From a virus, in IMG/VR virus record IMGVR_UViG_3300044701_003951, positions 1-48,414 of that record: 48,414 nt of DNA. One strand, 5' to 3'. Position 1 is the stretch's first letter. Each line of letters opens with the position of its first letter. Shown piece by piece: positions 13,756 through 20,942 of the stretch. The notes under the pieces are model-generated. The model worked only from the letters and a program-made list of their open reading frames with translations, ran no database searches and was not told the origin of the DNA. The position numbers were made by a program, and so were the translations under genes.

Positions 13756-14423
13756 CAACCGAACTCGACATGCAGGCACTGAAGGCGGAGCGCCTCTCCC
13801 ACGAGATTCGTGCGGCGAGAGCCGACGCTGATCTTGCGGAGACGCTGGCGAACGCTGCCCGACTCGCTCACGACAAGGACTTGAGGCGCTGGCGCTTCGA
13901 CACGGCAGGCGATGCCGACGCTCGTGTGTTCCGCTTCCCCACGAGCGTCAGTCAGGACAGTGTCTCGTCGGTGATCGACACGCTGTCGAGGTGGGACCGT
14001 CTCGATGCGGACAACGATCGCGAGTACCACTTCTACCTCACCAGCCCGGGTGGGATGATCATGCCCGGGGTTTCGCTGTTCAACTTCCTGAAGCGGCTCG
14101 CTGAGCGCCGACCCGTCGTGACGGTGGCATCGGGGTTTTGTGCGTCGATGGCGACGGTGATCCATCAGGCTGGCAGCGAGCGACTGATCGAGCGTGGCAC
14201 CTCGTACCTGATCCACGATGCGAGCGGCTCCGCTTACGGTGACGTGAGCAGCCTGCGCGATCAGGCTGACTGGATGGACCGGATCAACAGAGACCTGCAC
14301 CGCTTCCTCGCCGAGCGCTCGACACTGAGCGTTGACGAGATCGCAGAGAAGTCGAAGCGCCGAGACTGGACGCTCACCGCTGAGGAGACCGTTGAGTTCG
14401 GTTTCGCCGACAGGTTGGTGTGA
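13752..14423 (+). CDS. ClpP-like serine protease
   Basis: 223 aa. The ClpP fold signature is clear: LTSPGG (96-101) forms the oxyanion region, nucleophile S132 lies in 'GFCASMATVI', H155 in LIHDAS, and the acid is probably D205 in RRDWTLTAEE, followed by VEFGFADRLV. An N-terminal coiled coil of about 45 residues precedes the fold. In phages ClpP-like proteins often mature the head, but they then lie beside portal and capsid genes. This one sits in the early region, so it may instead modify host proteolysis. Confidence 0.85.
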   Translation: MTTELDMQALKAERLSHEIRAARADADLAETLANAARLAHDKDLRRWRFDTAGDADARVFRFPTSVSQDSVSSVIDTLSRWDRLDADNDREYHFYLTSPGGMIMPGVSLFNFLKRLAERRPVVTVASGFCASMATVIHQAGSERLIERGTSYLIHDASGSAYGDVSSLRDQADWMDRINRDLHRFLAERSTLSVDEIAEKSKRRDWTLTAEETVEFGFADRLV

Positions 14424-14848
14424 GAGCGATGAGCAACTACTACACGAGTGATCCGTACGCCGCACCGGTGGCAGCGTTCATGTCCGCATGCGGGCAGCAG
14501 ACCTGCGTACCTCTCGGTCGTGACACGCCGAGCGACCTGATCGACCTGCGTCTCCGGTTGATGGACGAGGAGTTGACGGAGGTGTTCGAGGCGATCAACC
14601 AGCGTGACGCTGTGATGACCGCACACGAGATCGCCGACCTGCTCTACGTCACGCTCGGGACGGCGGTTGCGTTCGGCATCCCGATCGACAGCGTGTTCGC
14701 AGCGGTAGCCAGAGCGAACATGTCGAAGATCGACCCGTCGACCGGCAAGCCGTTCGAGATGGTCGACGGCAAGGTGCGGAAGGGACCGGAGTACCACGAC
14801 CCCGCTGCCGACATCGCTGAGATCATGCGCACGAAGATGGTGCAATGA
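14420..14848 (+). CDS. MazG-like nucleotide pyrophosphohydrolase
   Basis: 142 aa. The MazG/PRA-PH helices show the metal-binding pattern: EEL and TEVFEAI around residue 50, then HEIADLLYV around 73-81. 'ANMSKIDPSTGKP' and DGKVRKGPEYHDP are typical of phage dNTP pyrophosphohydrolases. It probably hydrolyses (d)NTPs to shape nucleotide pools, or (p)ppGpp-type signals as proposed for other phage MazG. The GTG at 14420 gives GTGA coupling; the ATG at 14429 is the alternative. Confidence 0.85.
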   Translation: MRAMSNYYTSDPYAAPVAAFMSACGQQTCVPLGRDTPSDLIDLRLRLMDEELTEVFEAINQRDAVMTAHEIADLLYVTLGTAVAFGIPIDSVFAAVARANMSKIDPSTGKPFEMVDGKVRKGPEYHDPAADIAEIMRTKMVQ

Positions 14849-15048
14849 CCCCGTGGCAGTGGGAGGGTGGCGAGTACCACTCGTGGGACATGGTGCGGAC
14901 GTTCTCTGCAACGAAGGCGCTGCGCCGACGGAGGATGGGCGACCGCCGCACTGCGGTGCTCGACGATCTCGTCTCGCGCCACGCCCATGCGCAACTACTC
15001 TCCATTCTGAGCGAGATGGACGACGATGACGACTTCGAGGACTTCTAG
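14845..15048 (+). CDS. Small hypothetical protein, acidic end
   Basis: 67 aa, ATG overlapping the previous TGA (ATGA). A basic middle (KALRRRRMGDRR), a helix (LDDLVSRHAHAQLLSIL) and an acidic tail (EMDDDDDFEDF). Function unknown. Confidence 0.55.
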   Translation: MTPWQWEGGEYHSWDMVRTFSATKALRRRRMGDRRTAVLDDLVSRHAHAQLLSILSEMDDDDDFEDF

Positions 15049-15187
15049 GTTCGAGACACTGCTGCGCCAGCGTGCGGAGCGTGCGATGGACGAGGGCGTG
15101 CCCGTGTGCGTGCAGCCGACTCAACTGCTCACCGTTCTCGACATCCTTGCCGAGGAGCGCACCGACCGCTTCGAGGCTGAGCGGTGA
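15026..15187 (+). CDS. Small helical hypothetical protein
   Basis: 53 aa, ATG at 15026 inside the acidic tail of the previous gene, in another frame (23-nt overlap). RFETLLRQRAERAMDEG and LLTVLDILAEERT are helical. It ends in a GTGA overlap with the next gene, which supports translation. Confidence 0.5.
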   Translation: MTTSRTSRFETLLRQRAERAMDEGVPVCVQPTQLLTVLDILAEERTDRFEAER

Positions 15188-15396
15188 ACCTGCGGCTGAT
15201 GATGTCCCGTCTCGCTCGTGTGGCGGAGACCCCGACGGTGACCATCGAGTTCGATGCGGTGCAGTGCGTGTGGAGGGTGCGCATGGTGGTCGACGGTGAC
15301 CGATACGGAGCCTCTGGTGCCGATCTCGCAACGGTCGTCGACTCGATGGCGACCTGCATCCTGAGCGCCCGAAAGCAATCCTTCGCTTCGCAATAG
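15184..15396 (+). CDS. Small hypothetical protein
   Basis: 70 aa, GTG overlapping the previous stop. Starts VNLRLMMSRLARVAE, followed by two predicted strands (VTIEFDAV, VWRVRMVVDG) and a C-terminal helix. It is the last gene before the second operator/promoter region. Not recognised. Confidence 0.55.
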   Translation: MNLRLMMSRLARVAETPTVTIEFDAVQCVWRVRMVVDGDRYGASGADLATVVDSMATCILSARKQSFASQ

Positions 15397-15408
15397 TTGC
15401 GTACGCAA
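15397..15408. promoter_or_regulatory. Palindrome TTGCGTACGCAA
   Basis: A perfect 12-bp palindrome just after the stop of the 15184 gene and 17 bp upstream of the 23-bp operator. It may be an additional regulator site. A role is inferred only from position. Confidence 0.45.
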
Positions 15409-15424
15409 ACTTTCTCGAGCGCTG

Positions 15425-15447
15425 AAACCCTTGTGCCGTAAGGGTTT
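15425..15447 (+). promoter_or_regulatory. 23-bp inverted-repeat operator, copy 2
   Basis: AAACCCTT, a 7-nt gap, then AAGGGTTT: a perfect 8-bp inverted repeat. It shares length and arms with 3889-3911 and is followed by TGTCTTGAC in both places. Confidence 0.8.
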
Positions 15448-15456
15448 GCGGGTGTC

Positions 15457-15486
15457 TTGACTTGAGGGTGCCCCACGGCCGATACT
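15457..15486 (+). promoter_or_regulatory. Leaderless promoter TTGACT-18-GATACT
   Basis: The -35 TTGACT (15457-15462) and -10 GATACT (15481-15486) are 18 bp apart. Six nt (GTCTAC) precede the ATG at 15493. Same architecture as 3922-3951. Confidence 0.85.
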
Positions 15487-15492
15487 GTCTAC

Positions 15493-15978
15493 ATGACCGA
15501 GACCACCACCTCGAAGCCCGCCCGCACCACGCGTGTCCCGAACCGCTTTGTCGGTGAGGGCGCTGTCCGTCAGGACGGCACCCTCCCCATGTACGTGTGC
15601 AACACCTGCAACGGTGAGGTGGTGTGGGCTACGAGCGCCCGCACGGGTCGCAAGTACCTCGTGAACGTCCGCCGAGGTCACCTCGATCAGTCGTTCTACA
15701 TGAAGCACGACACTCACACGTGCACTCCCGAGACGACGGTCTTCGCCGTCCTCCTCACGGAGATGGGCACGACGACGGTGATGGCTCTCACCACCGACGA
15801 GACCGCCGCTCTCGCCGACTTCGGTCACTGCGTGCGGTTCGTCGAGAAGGTCGATCTCGCAGAGCGGGCGGTGCTCGTCAAGATCGCCACCCGCCACCCC
15901 GAGGGTTACCTCACTCGTGGCTTCATCAGCGCCGAGGGCTTCCTCGCTGAGGGCGAGATCGTTTGTGAGAAGGTCTGA
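15493..15978 (+). CDS. Hypothetical protein with zinc-binding-like motif
   Basis: 161 aa. After a basic, Thr-rich N-terminus, 'YVCNTCNGEVVW' gives a Cys pair and KHDTHTC a His/Cys pair about 40 residues later, a plausible zinc site. The C-terminal half is a mix of strands and helices. It is the first gene behind the second operator, ahead of rIIA/rIIB. Not recognised. Confidence 0.65.
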   Translation: MTETTTSKPARTTRVPNRFVGEGAVRQDGTLPMYVCNTCNGEVVWATSARTGRKYLVNVRRGHLDQSFYMKHDTHTCTPETTVFAVLLTEMGTTTVMALTTDETAALADFGHCVRFVEKVDLAERAVLVKIATRHPEGYLTRGFISAEGFLAEGEIVCEKV

Positions 15979-16033
15979 GCGGGGCACGTCACACTTCACC
16001 GAGCATCGTACGTATATGACTCAGGAGGTCATC

Positions 16034-16252
16034 ATGGAAACACTCAAGGTCAACAACAGAATCATCGAGGTCGGGACGGAGGTCTCAATCAAGGGCGAGA
16101 GCGGTCGGTTCATCTTCCGCTACCAGCACCGCAACGGTGACATCACCGTGTGGGGCGGTCGCACCGGTCACGAGTCGATGCGCTCGTTCCGTCTGAACCG
16201 TGTCGCCCGAGTCCACTACAAGAGCAAGACCCGCACCAACAAGGAAGGCTGA
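16034..16252 (+). CDS. Small beta-rich conserved phage protein
   Basis: 72 aa; ATG at 16034 preceded by CAGGAGG with ideal spacing. 'NNRIIEVGTEVSIKGESGRF' and GDITVWGG suggest a small SH3- or OB-like barrel. Similar short proteins exist in actinophages without known function. It directly precedes rIIA. Confidence 0.6.
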   Translation: METLKVNNRIIEVGTEVSIKGESGRFIFRYQHRNGDITVWGGRTGHESMRSFRLNRVARVHYKSKTRTNKEG

Positions 16253-16258
16253 GCAACC

Positions 16259-18139
16259 ATGATCATCACCGAGGATCGTTCGAAGGTCACCAACACGCTG
16301 AGCGGCGAGGTCTCGCAGTTCAGCATCGCAACGAACGCCAAGGCGTTCCGAGTGCTGGTCGACGGCATCTACGCCGACAAGATCGGCAGCATCACTCGTG
16401 AGTTGCTCAGCAACGCTTTCGATGCGCACACCCGCCGAGGCAATCTCGACACGCCGTTCGAGGTGCGCATCCCGAACCCTCTCAACCCGACGTTCAGCGT
16501 GCGCGACTACGGCTGCTCGATGGACCACGAGTTCGTGATGCGCTCGTACTCGACGCTGTTCGAGTCGAGCAAGGCGGACTCGAACACGGAGGTCGGTGCG
16601 TTCGGTCTCGGTGCAAAGGCGTTCCTCGCCTACACCGATGCGTGCACGCTGACGTGCTGGAGCGACGGCGAGGTGCGCAACTACTCGATCTCGATCGCCG
16701 ACAGCGGTGTGCCGGAGGTGCGGCTCGTGCACCGTGGACCGAGCACCGCTGAGCAGGGTGTCGAGGTGACGTTCGCTGTAGCGCACACCGACTTCGTCGA
16801 ATTCCGCCGTGCGGCGCTCCGCTGCGCTTACGGCTTCGACACGCTGCCGACGTTCATGGGCGACGATGTCTCGCCGGTCGAACCCGACTTCAATGGTGAG
16901 GGCTGGCGTTTCTGGCGGAACGGTCCGCTGACGGAGTCACGCATCGCAGTGCGGCAGGGCTGCGCCATCTACCCCACGAACGTCGGTGGGTGGCTGGTGC
17001 CGATGAATGCGCTGCTCATCGTCGACACGCCGATTGGTACGGCGAACGTCACCGCCTCTCGCGAGAGCCTCGCACTGACGAGCGCTCAGAGGGACGGCAT
17101 CGACGAGCGTGTGCGTGCGGCGCTCGAAGCGCTCGGCAAGCAGGTGGAGACGCTGTACCACGCTCAGCCGACGGAGATTCGCAAGGCGCACTTCGCCCAC
17201 GAGAACCGCCCCCTGCTCCCGAAGGACGGCGACTTCCCCACGACAGTGCAGTCGCCCCAGTCGCTGCACAAGTGGGACGCTGGCTCGCTGGCTCCGTACG
17301 ACCGGTGGTCGGTGCAGAACCTGACCAAGATCGTGCTCGTGCACGACGACGGCACGCCGGTGCTGCGCCGTCTGCTGCGCCTGCGTGCGCTCTGCAAGAC
17401 CCGCTCCGTCTACATCGAGACCGACCTCAATCGCCTGAAGGAGATGCACAAGTTCCTCGAACTCGACAGGTCGCAGTTGGTGCGGCTCGTCGACATCCCC
17501 GACGTGCAGGTGCGGCGCTCCCCGAGGGGCACCTCCTCGACCTCCACGCCGAAGGTGAAGAAGGAGGTCGCTCAGGACGTGGTGTGGGCGGTGTGCAACC
17601 GCAACAAGTGCGAGGCTGGTCCGCTGAAGTGGCACCGCACCGACGAGCACGTTGGGCAGCACTCGGGCGTGACGAGCCACGTCGCTCGCTGGATCGGCGA
17701 GGTGGTGGAGCGCACGAGCGGCAGCAAGCCGGTGCTGTTCCTCACCACCGCCGAGATGGAGAGGGCGCTCTCCAAGGGGACGATCGATCCAGAGTTGCGC
17801 ATCGACCGAGTGGTCGCTCGTGAACTCGACTCGCCGACGCTGCACGACCAGTTGCTGAACTGGCTCGTCCACCGCCAGATGAACGTCGAGTGCGCCCACC
17901 ACGCCCGCCGAGCGATGTTCGAGGTCGCCGGTGTCAGCGATCTCGGCACGCCGTTCTCCCTCGGTGCGCTGTTCGCCATGATGAAGTCCGACGTGTTCCG
18001 CCGCTGCGAGCAGGAAGCGATCGCTACCGTTCGAGCGCTCAAGCAGCGCTACCCTCTGTTGTTCAACAGCACCGCCGACGCTGTTGTCCAGCAGTACATC
18101 GCCATGTGCGATGCAGCATCCACGAGCAAGGTCGCTTGA
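16259..18139 (+). CDS. rIIA: rIIA-like protein with GHKL ATPase domain
   Basis: 626 aa. The N-terminal GHKL (Hsp90/gyrase/MutL-type) ATP site has the N-box 'TRELLSNAFDAH' (46-57; E48, N52, D55), a D83-Y-G-C-S loop in the G1 position and 'EVGAFGLGAKAFLAY' (111-125) in G2. The order and the adjacent rIIB match T4 rIIA. In T4, rIIA and rIIB are membrane-associated and protect infection against the RexAB exclusion system; the mechanism is not settled. The C-terminal 300 residues are less conserved. Confidence 0.85.
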   Translation: MIITEDRSKVTNTLSGEVSQFSIATNAKAFRVLVDGIYADKIGSITRELLSNAFDAHTRRGNLDTPFEVRIPNPLNPTFSVRDYGCSMDHEFVMRSYSTLFESSKADSNTEVGAFGLGAKAFLAYTDACTLTCWSDGEVRNYSISIADSGVPEVRLVHRGPSTAEQGVEVTFAVAHTDFVEFRRAALRCAYGFDTLPTFMGDDVSPVEPDFNGEGWRFWRNGPLTESRIAVRQGCAIYPTNVGGWLVPMNALLIVDTPIGTANVTASRESLALTSAQRDGIDERVRAALEALGKQVETLYHAQPTEIRKAHFAHENRPLLPKDGDFPTTVQSPQSLHKWDAGSLAPYDRWSVQNLTKIVLVHDDGTPVLRRLLRLRALCKTRSVYIETDLNRLKEMHKFLELDRSQLVRLVDIPDVQVRRSPRGTSSTSTPKVKKEVAQDVVWAVCNRNKCEAGPLKWHRTDEHVGQHSGVTSHVARWIGEVVERTSGSKPVLFLTTAEMERALSKGTIDPELRIDRVVARELDSPTLHDQLLNWLVHRQMNVECAHHARRAMFEVAGVSDLGTPFSLGALFAMMKSDVFRRCEQEAIATVRALKQRYPLLFNSTADAVVQQYIAMCDAASTSKVA

Positions 18140-18189
18140 TCGTGGTAGAGTCCCCCCAGCAAGTCCCGACCAATCAGGAGGTCACTGTC

Positions 18190-19068
18190 ATGTCCACCCC
18201 GTTCCCGTACATCCTGACGGACCAGTCGCTCACGTTCTACGTGGACGGCACCCCGCATCAGGTGCTCCGTGATCACCCTCAGTTCTCGCACATCGTCGAG
18301 GCTGTCGAGGCTGGTGATCCCATCGCTGTCGAGTTGACGAAGCCGATCGTGAAGGTGATCGAGGCGCTCGTCGACCTCACGCCCACCACCGACTCGGAGC
18401 GCTGGTCGCGCCGTGCGGCTGGCACGCTGGAGGTGACGGAGTGGGGCGTGACCCTCGACGGCAAGTCGATCAACGGTCACGTCATCGACCGTCTCATGGA
18501 CGTGCTGAAGGCGGGCATGGACCCGACCCCGTGGGCGAACTTCGTGCGCAAGTTGCACCAGAACCCGAGCAGCACGAGCCGCACCGAACTGTACGGCTGG
18601 CTGGAGAAGAGCGGGATGCCGATCACCCCCGACGGTGACTTCCTCGCCTACAAGCGCATCCGCTCCGACTACCGAGACATCCACTCCGGCACGTTCGACA
18701 ACAGCGTCGGTCAGGTCGTCGAGATGGCTCGCCTCGACGTGGACGACGACCGCAACCGCACGTGCTCGTCGGGTCTGCACTTCTGCTCGAAGGACTACCT
18801 GCCGCACTTCGGTCGCAACGGCAGCGAGGATCGGGTGGTGCTCGTGAAGATCAACCCCGCCGACGTGGTCTCGATCCCCGCTGACTACGACGACACGAAG
18901 GGTCGCACGTGGCGCTACGAGGTCGTCGGTGAGATGACGCTCGAAGAGGCGGGTGTCCGTGACTGGGAGCCGATCTCGTACGAGTTCGGTGACGACGACT
19001 TCGACGACGAGGACGACTTCGACATCTGGTCGGAGTTCGATGACGAGGACGAGGACGACCTCGTCTGA
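18190..19068 (+). CDS. rIIB: rIIB-like protein
   Basis: 292 aa, start preceded by CAGGAGG. The C-terminal half has the hallmark order of rIIB proteins: GDFLAYKRIRSDYRDIHSG, FDNSVGQVV, 'CSSGLHFCSKDYL' and 'VVSIPADYDDTKGR'. A very acidic tail ends the protein. It is expected to act with the rIIA product made 50 nt upstream. A hairpin right after the gene probably ends the transcript. Confidence 0.88.
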   Translation: MSTPFPYILTDQSLTFYVDGTPHQVLRDHPQFSHIVEAVEAGDPIAVELTKPIVKVIEALVDLTPTTDSERWSRRAAGTLEVTEWGVTLDGKSINGHVIDRLMDVLKAGMDPTPWANFVRKLHQNPSSTSRTELYGWLEKSGMPITPDGDFLAYKRIRSDYRDIHSGTFDNSVGQVVEMARLDVDDDRNRTCSSGLHFCSKDYLPHFGRNGSEDRVVLVKINPADVVSIPADYDDTKGRTWRYEVVGEMTLEEAGVRDWEPISYEFGDDDFDDEDDFDIWSEFDDEDEDDLV

Positions 19069-19073
19069 CGGTC

Positions 19074-19123
19074 GATCCGCCGCCCGCATCACGGTCGTGG
19101 TGGTCCGATGCGGGCGGCGGGTC
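19074..19123 (+). terminator. Hairpin after rIIB (13-bp perfect stem)
   Basis: CCGCCGCCCGCAT (19077-19089) pairs with ATGCGGGCGGCGG (19108-19120), with an 18-nt loop; flanking bases extend the stem with a G-T and two more pairs. No T-run follows, as is common for high-GC actinobacterial hairpins. Confidence 0.75.
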
Positions 19124-19182
19124 TAGCACATCGTCCCTCGATGCCCTGACCCTTAGAGGTCGGGTGCGTCAACTCACCTAGT

Positions 19183-19188
19183 TAGGAT
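19183..19188 (+). promoter_or_regulatory. Near-leaderless -10 box TAGGAT
   Basis: TAGGAT with 8 nt to the ATG at 19197 and no Shine-Dalgarno sequence. It follows the rIIB hairpin and restarts transcription. Confidence 0.65.
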
Positions 19189-19196
19189 CGACACCC

Positions 19197-19772
19197 ATGA
19201 ATCTTCGAACTGCCTTTACAGCGACCACGATTGCGATCGCAGCGTCCGCTCTCATCCCCCTCACCATGATCAACGCCGAGACGGTGTCCGCACCGACGAC
19301 AGTCGCCACCACGTCAACGACGAGCACGACGAGCACAACCACCAGCACCACGAGCACGACGACAACGACGATCGTGGCGACGAGCACGGTGGTGCCGCTC
19401 GGCTTCGATCCGGTGTGCGGCGAGCCTCTGATGAGGCTGGCGCTTGAGGTGGGGTGGGCACACGCCGATCTCCCCCGACTCGATGCCGTCGCACGGCGCG
19501 AGAGCGGTGGCGACTGCGGCAACACCGACGTGAACATGTCGAACAACCCTCACGACCCCCGCTACTGCGGCGGCGATCTCGGGAGCCTCGGCACCCTCCA
19601 GATCAACTCGTACTGGGCTGCGCCGACGAGGTGGAACGGTGGCGTGGGCGGATGGCTCGGCAAGCAGGGCATCCTCACCGACTGCACGCAACTCTTCGAC
19701 GTGCGCACGAACCTGATCGCCGGTCTCGCCATCTTCCGTCACAGCGGTGGGTGGGGACCGTGGGGCGGTTGA
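19197..19772 (+). CDS. Secreted lysozyme-fold peptidoglycan hydrolase
   Basis: 191 aa. An N-terminal signal peptide (hydrophobic segment about 7-26, possible cleavage near MINA-ETVSA) is followed by a Thr/Ser linker (about 33-66, repeats of T-S-T-T). The catalytic domain starts near 75: 'DAVARRESGGDCG', with the Glu of RRES as the likely catalytic acid, and 'LGSLGTLQINSYWA', typical of lytic transglycosylase/Rpf-like folds. Sec export would place it outside the membrane. It is separate from the lysis genes, so it may aid wall remodelling or early release. Confidence 0.75.
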   Translation: MNLRTAFTATTIAIAASALIPLTMINAETVSAPTTVATTSTTSTTSTTTSTTSTTTTTIVATSTVVPLGFDPVCGEPLMRLALEVGWAHADLPRLDAVARRESGGDCGNTDVNMSNNPHDPRYCGGDLGSLGTLQINSYWAAPTRWNGGVGGWLGKQGILTDCTQLFDVRTNLIAGLAIFRHSGGWGPWGG

Positions 19773-19773
19773 C

Positions 19774-20019
19774 GTGCGCCGCAGCGAGTACGAACCCGAC
19801 GAACTGGAGTTCCTGTCTTTCGAGGAGGGGAACGACTCGTGGGCTTCCGGCTTCGAGCAGGGGCGCACGGAGGTGCTCGACACGCTGCTCCCGAGCGTGA
19901 TCGAGAAGGTCGACGCAGTGCTCGCCGACGAGGACGCTGACCTGCCCGACTCAGTGCTCGACCTCTTGGAGATGCTCGACCGCTGGATCGACCTGTACCG
20001 CAAGACATCAACCGACTAG
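19774..20019 (+). CDS. Acidic hypothetical protein
   Basis: 81 aa from a GTG just after the previous stop; a GTG at 19747 would add 9 residues and overlap. Strongly acidic with 'ADEDADLPDSVLDLLEMLD'. Function unknown. Confidence 0.55.
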   Translation: MRRSEYEPDELEFLSFEEGNDSWASGFEQGRTEVLDTLLPSVIEKVDAVLADEDADLPDSVLDLLEMLDRWIDLYRKTSTD

Positions 20020-20031
20020 AGAGGCAACGAC

Positions 20032-20379
20032 ATGGCAACGAAGAGACGAGAGCCGTTCCCGAAGCACGGCACGTCAGCAAGGCGCTCGAACTTCCGCTGC
20101 AAGTGCGTTGCCTGCGTGCGCCGCATGGGGGCGGTCGACGACGAGTACGAGGTGCGGTGGACGCTGAACCCCCTGCTGCGGATGTTCGGTACGGAGCGCC
20201 TCACCGACTGGTTCGGGACGGAGCGCATGGCTCAGTGGGAGGCGACGGGTCTCGCCGACATGGAGGCTGATAAGGTCGCCATCACCCTCGGCTCGATGCC
20301 GTGGGAGGTATGGGGCGGCTGGCTCGAAGCCGGTCTCGACAAGCGAGAGGAACAGGACATTGCCAGCAGAGTGGAGTGA
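20032..20379 (+). CDS. Hypothetical protein with N-terminal Cys pair
   Basis: 115 aa, AGAGAGG site upstream. A basic N-terminus has FRCKCVACVRRM (three Cys, possible metal site). It then has Trp-rich helical repeats (ERLTDWFGTERMAQW; PWEVWGGWLEAG). Small actinophage proteins with this type of start are common and uncharacterised. Confidence 0.6.
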   Translation: MATKRREPFPKHGTSARRSNFRCKCVACVRRMGAVDDEYEVRWTLNPLLRMFGTERLTDWFGTERMAQWEATGLADMEADKVAITLGSMPWEVWGGWLEAGLDKREEQDIASRVE

Positions 20380-20686
20380 GCGGGACATCCTCGGGGAGTT
20401 GGAGAAAGACCTCGGCGGTGCCGAACTCTCTGCCGTCCTGTCGGAGTGGATCACGACGATCATCCACCGCATCATGGCGGTCACCCTCGCTCTCGGTTGG
20501 TGGCGGACGCAGATGATCGCTCAGGGCTACTCGCCGGAGGCGGTGGAGGCGAACCTCCCGATGATCATGGACCGACTGTGGTCGGTGCCTCGCCCCGACT
20601 TCCCTCTCGATCAGATCATCGAGATCATGTCGATGCGCTTCGATGAGGTGCAGGACATGAACGACGACGAGACCGACGGGGACTGA
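20360..20686 (+). CDS. Hypothetical helical protein
   Basis: 108 aa; a TTG start at 20360 is chosen since a GAGAGGAACAGGA stretch lies before it and the frame overlaps the previous gene by 20 nt. Contains 'WITTIIHRIMAVTLALGWW', a hydrophobic helix that could touch the membrane, and an acidic C-terminus. Not recognised. Confidence 0.5.
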   Translation: MPAEWSERDILGELEKDLGGAELSAVLSEWITTIIHRIMAVTLALGWWRTQMIAQGYSPEAVEANLPMIMDRLWSVPRPDFPLDQIIEIMSMRFDEVQDMNDDETDGD

Positions 20687-20687
20687 G

Positions 20688-20942
20688 GTGGCGAAGAAGA
20701 AGGTCACCGGTCTCCCCGAGACGCTTGAGGTGGGGATGCTCGTCCGCTTCAAGGACGGAGTGGACAGAGGCACCTACGCAGTGTTCTCTGTCGATCTCGC
20801 TCGCGATGGCAGCGTCACCCTGTACGGTGGCGACGCTGACCCGAGCGGTCACCGTTGCTTCAGAGCGGTGATGCCGGAGCGCCTACAACTGGAGGACCGC
20901 AAGGCGATCCTCGCTAAACGACATCGAGAGGATCAGCCGTGA
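20688..20942 (+). CDS. Hypothetical small protein
   Basis: 84 aa, GTG start just after the previous stop. AKKKVTGLPETLEVGMLVRF followed by a beta-rich middle and a helical basic end. It overlaps the polymerase start by 4 nt, so it may accompany replication. Not recognised. Confidence 0.55.
   Translation: MAKKKVTGLPETLEVGMLVRFKDGVDRGTYAVFSVDLARDGSVTLYGGDADPSGHRCFRAVMPERLQLEDRKAILAKRHREDQP

Noticed and set aside
16000-16022. Leaderless promoter before the 16034 gene
   Set aside because: TATATG-like sequence is present, but a good Shine-Dalgarno site and no clear -35 make this too weak to list.
19310-19380. Repetitive stretch that could look like a CRISPR or minisatellite
   Set aside because: It is the Thr/Ser linker of the secreted hydrolase (ACG/AGC codons), in frame, with no spacer structure.
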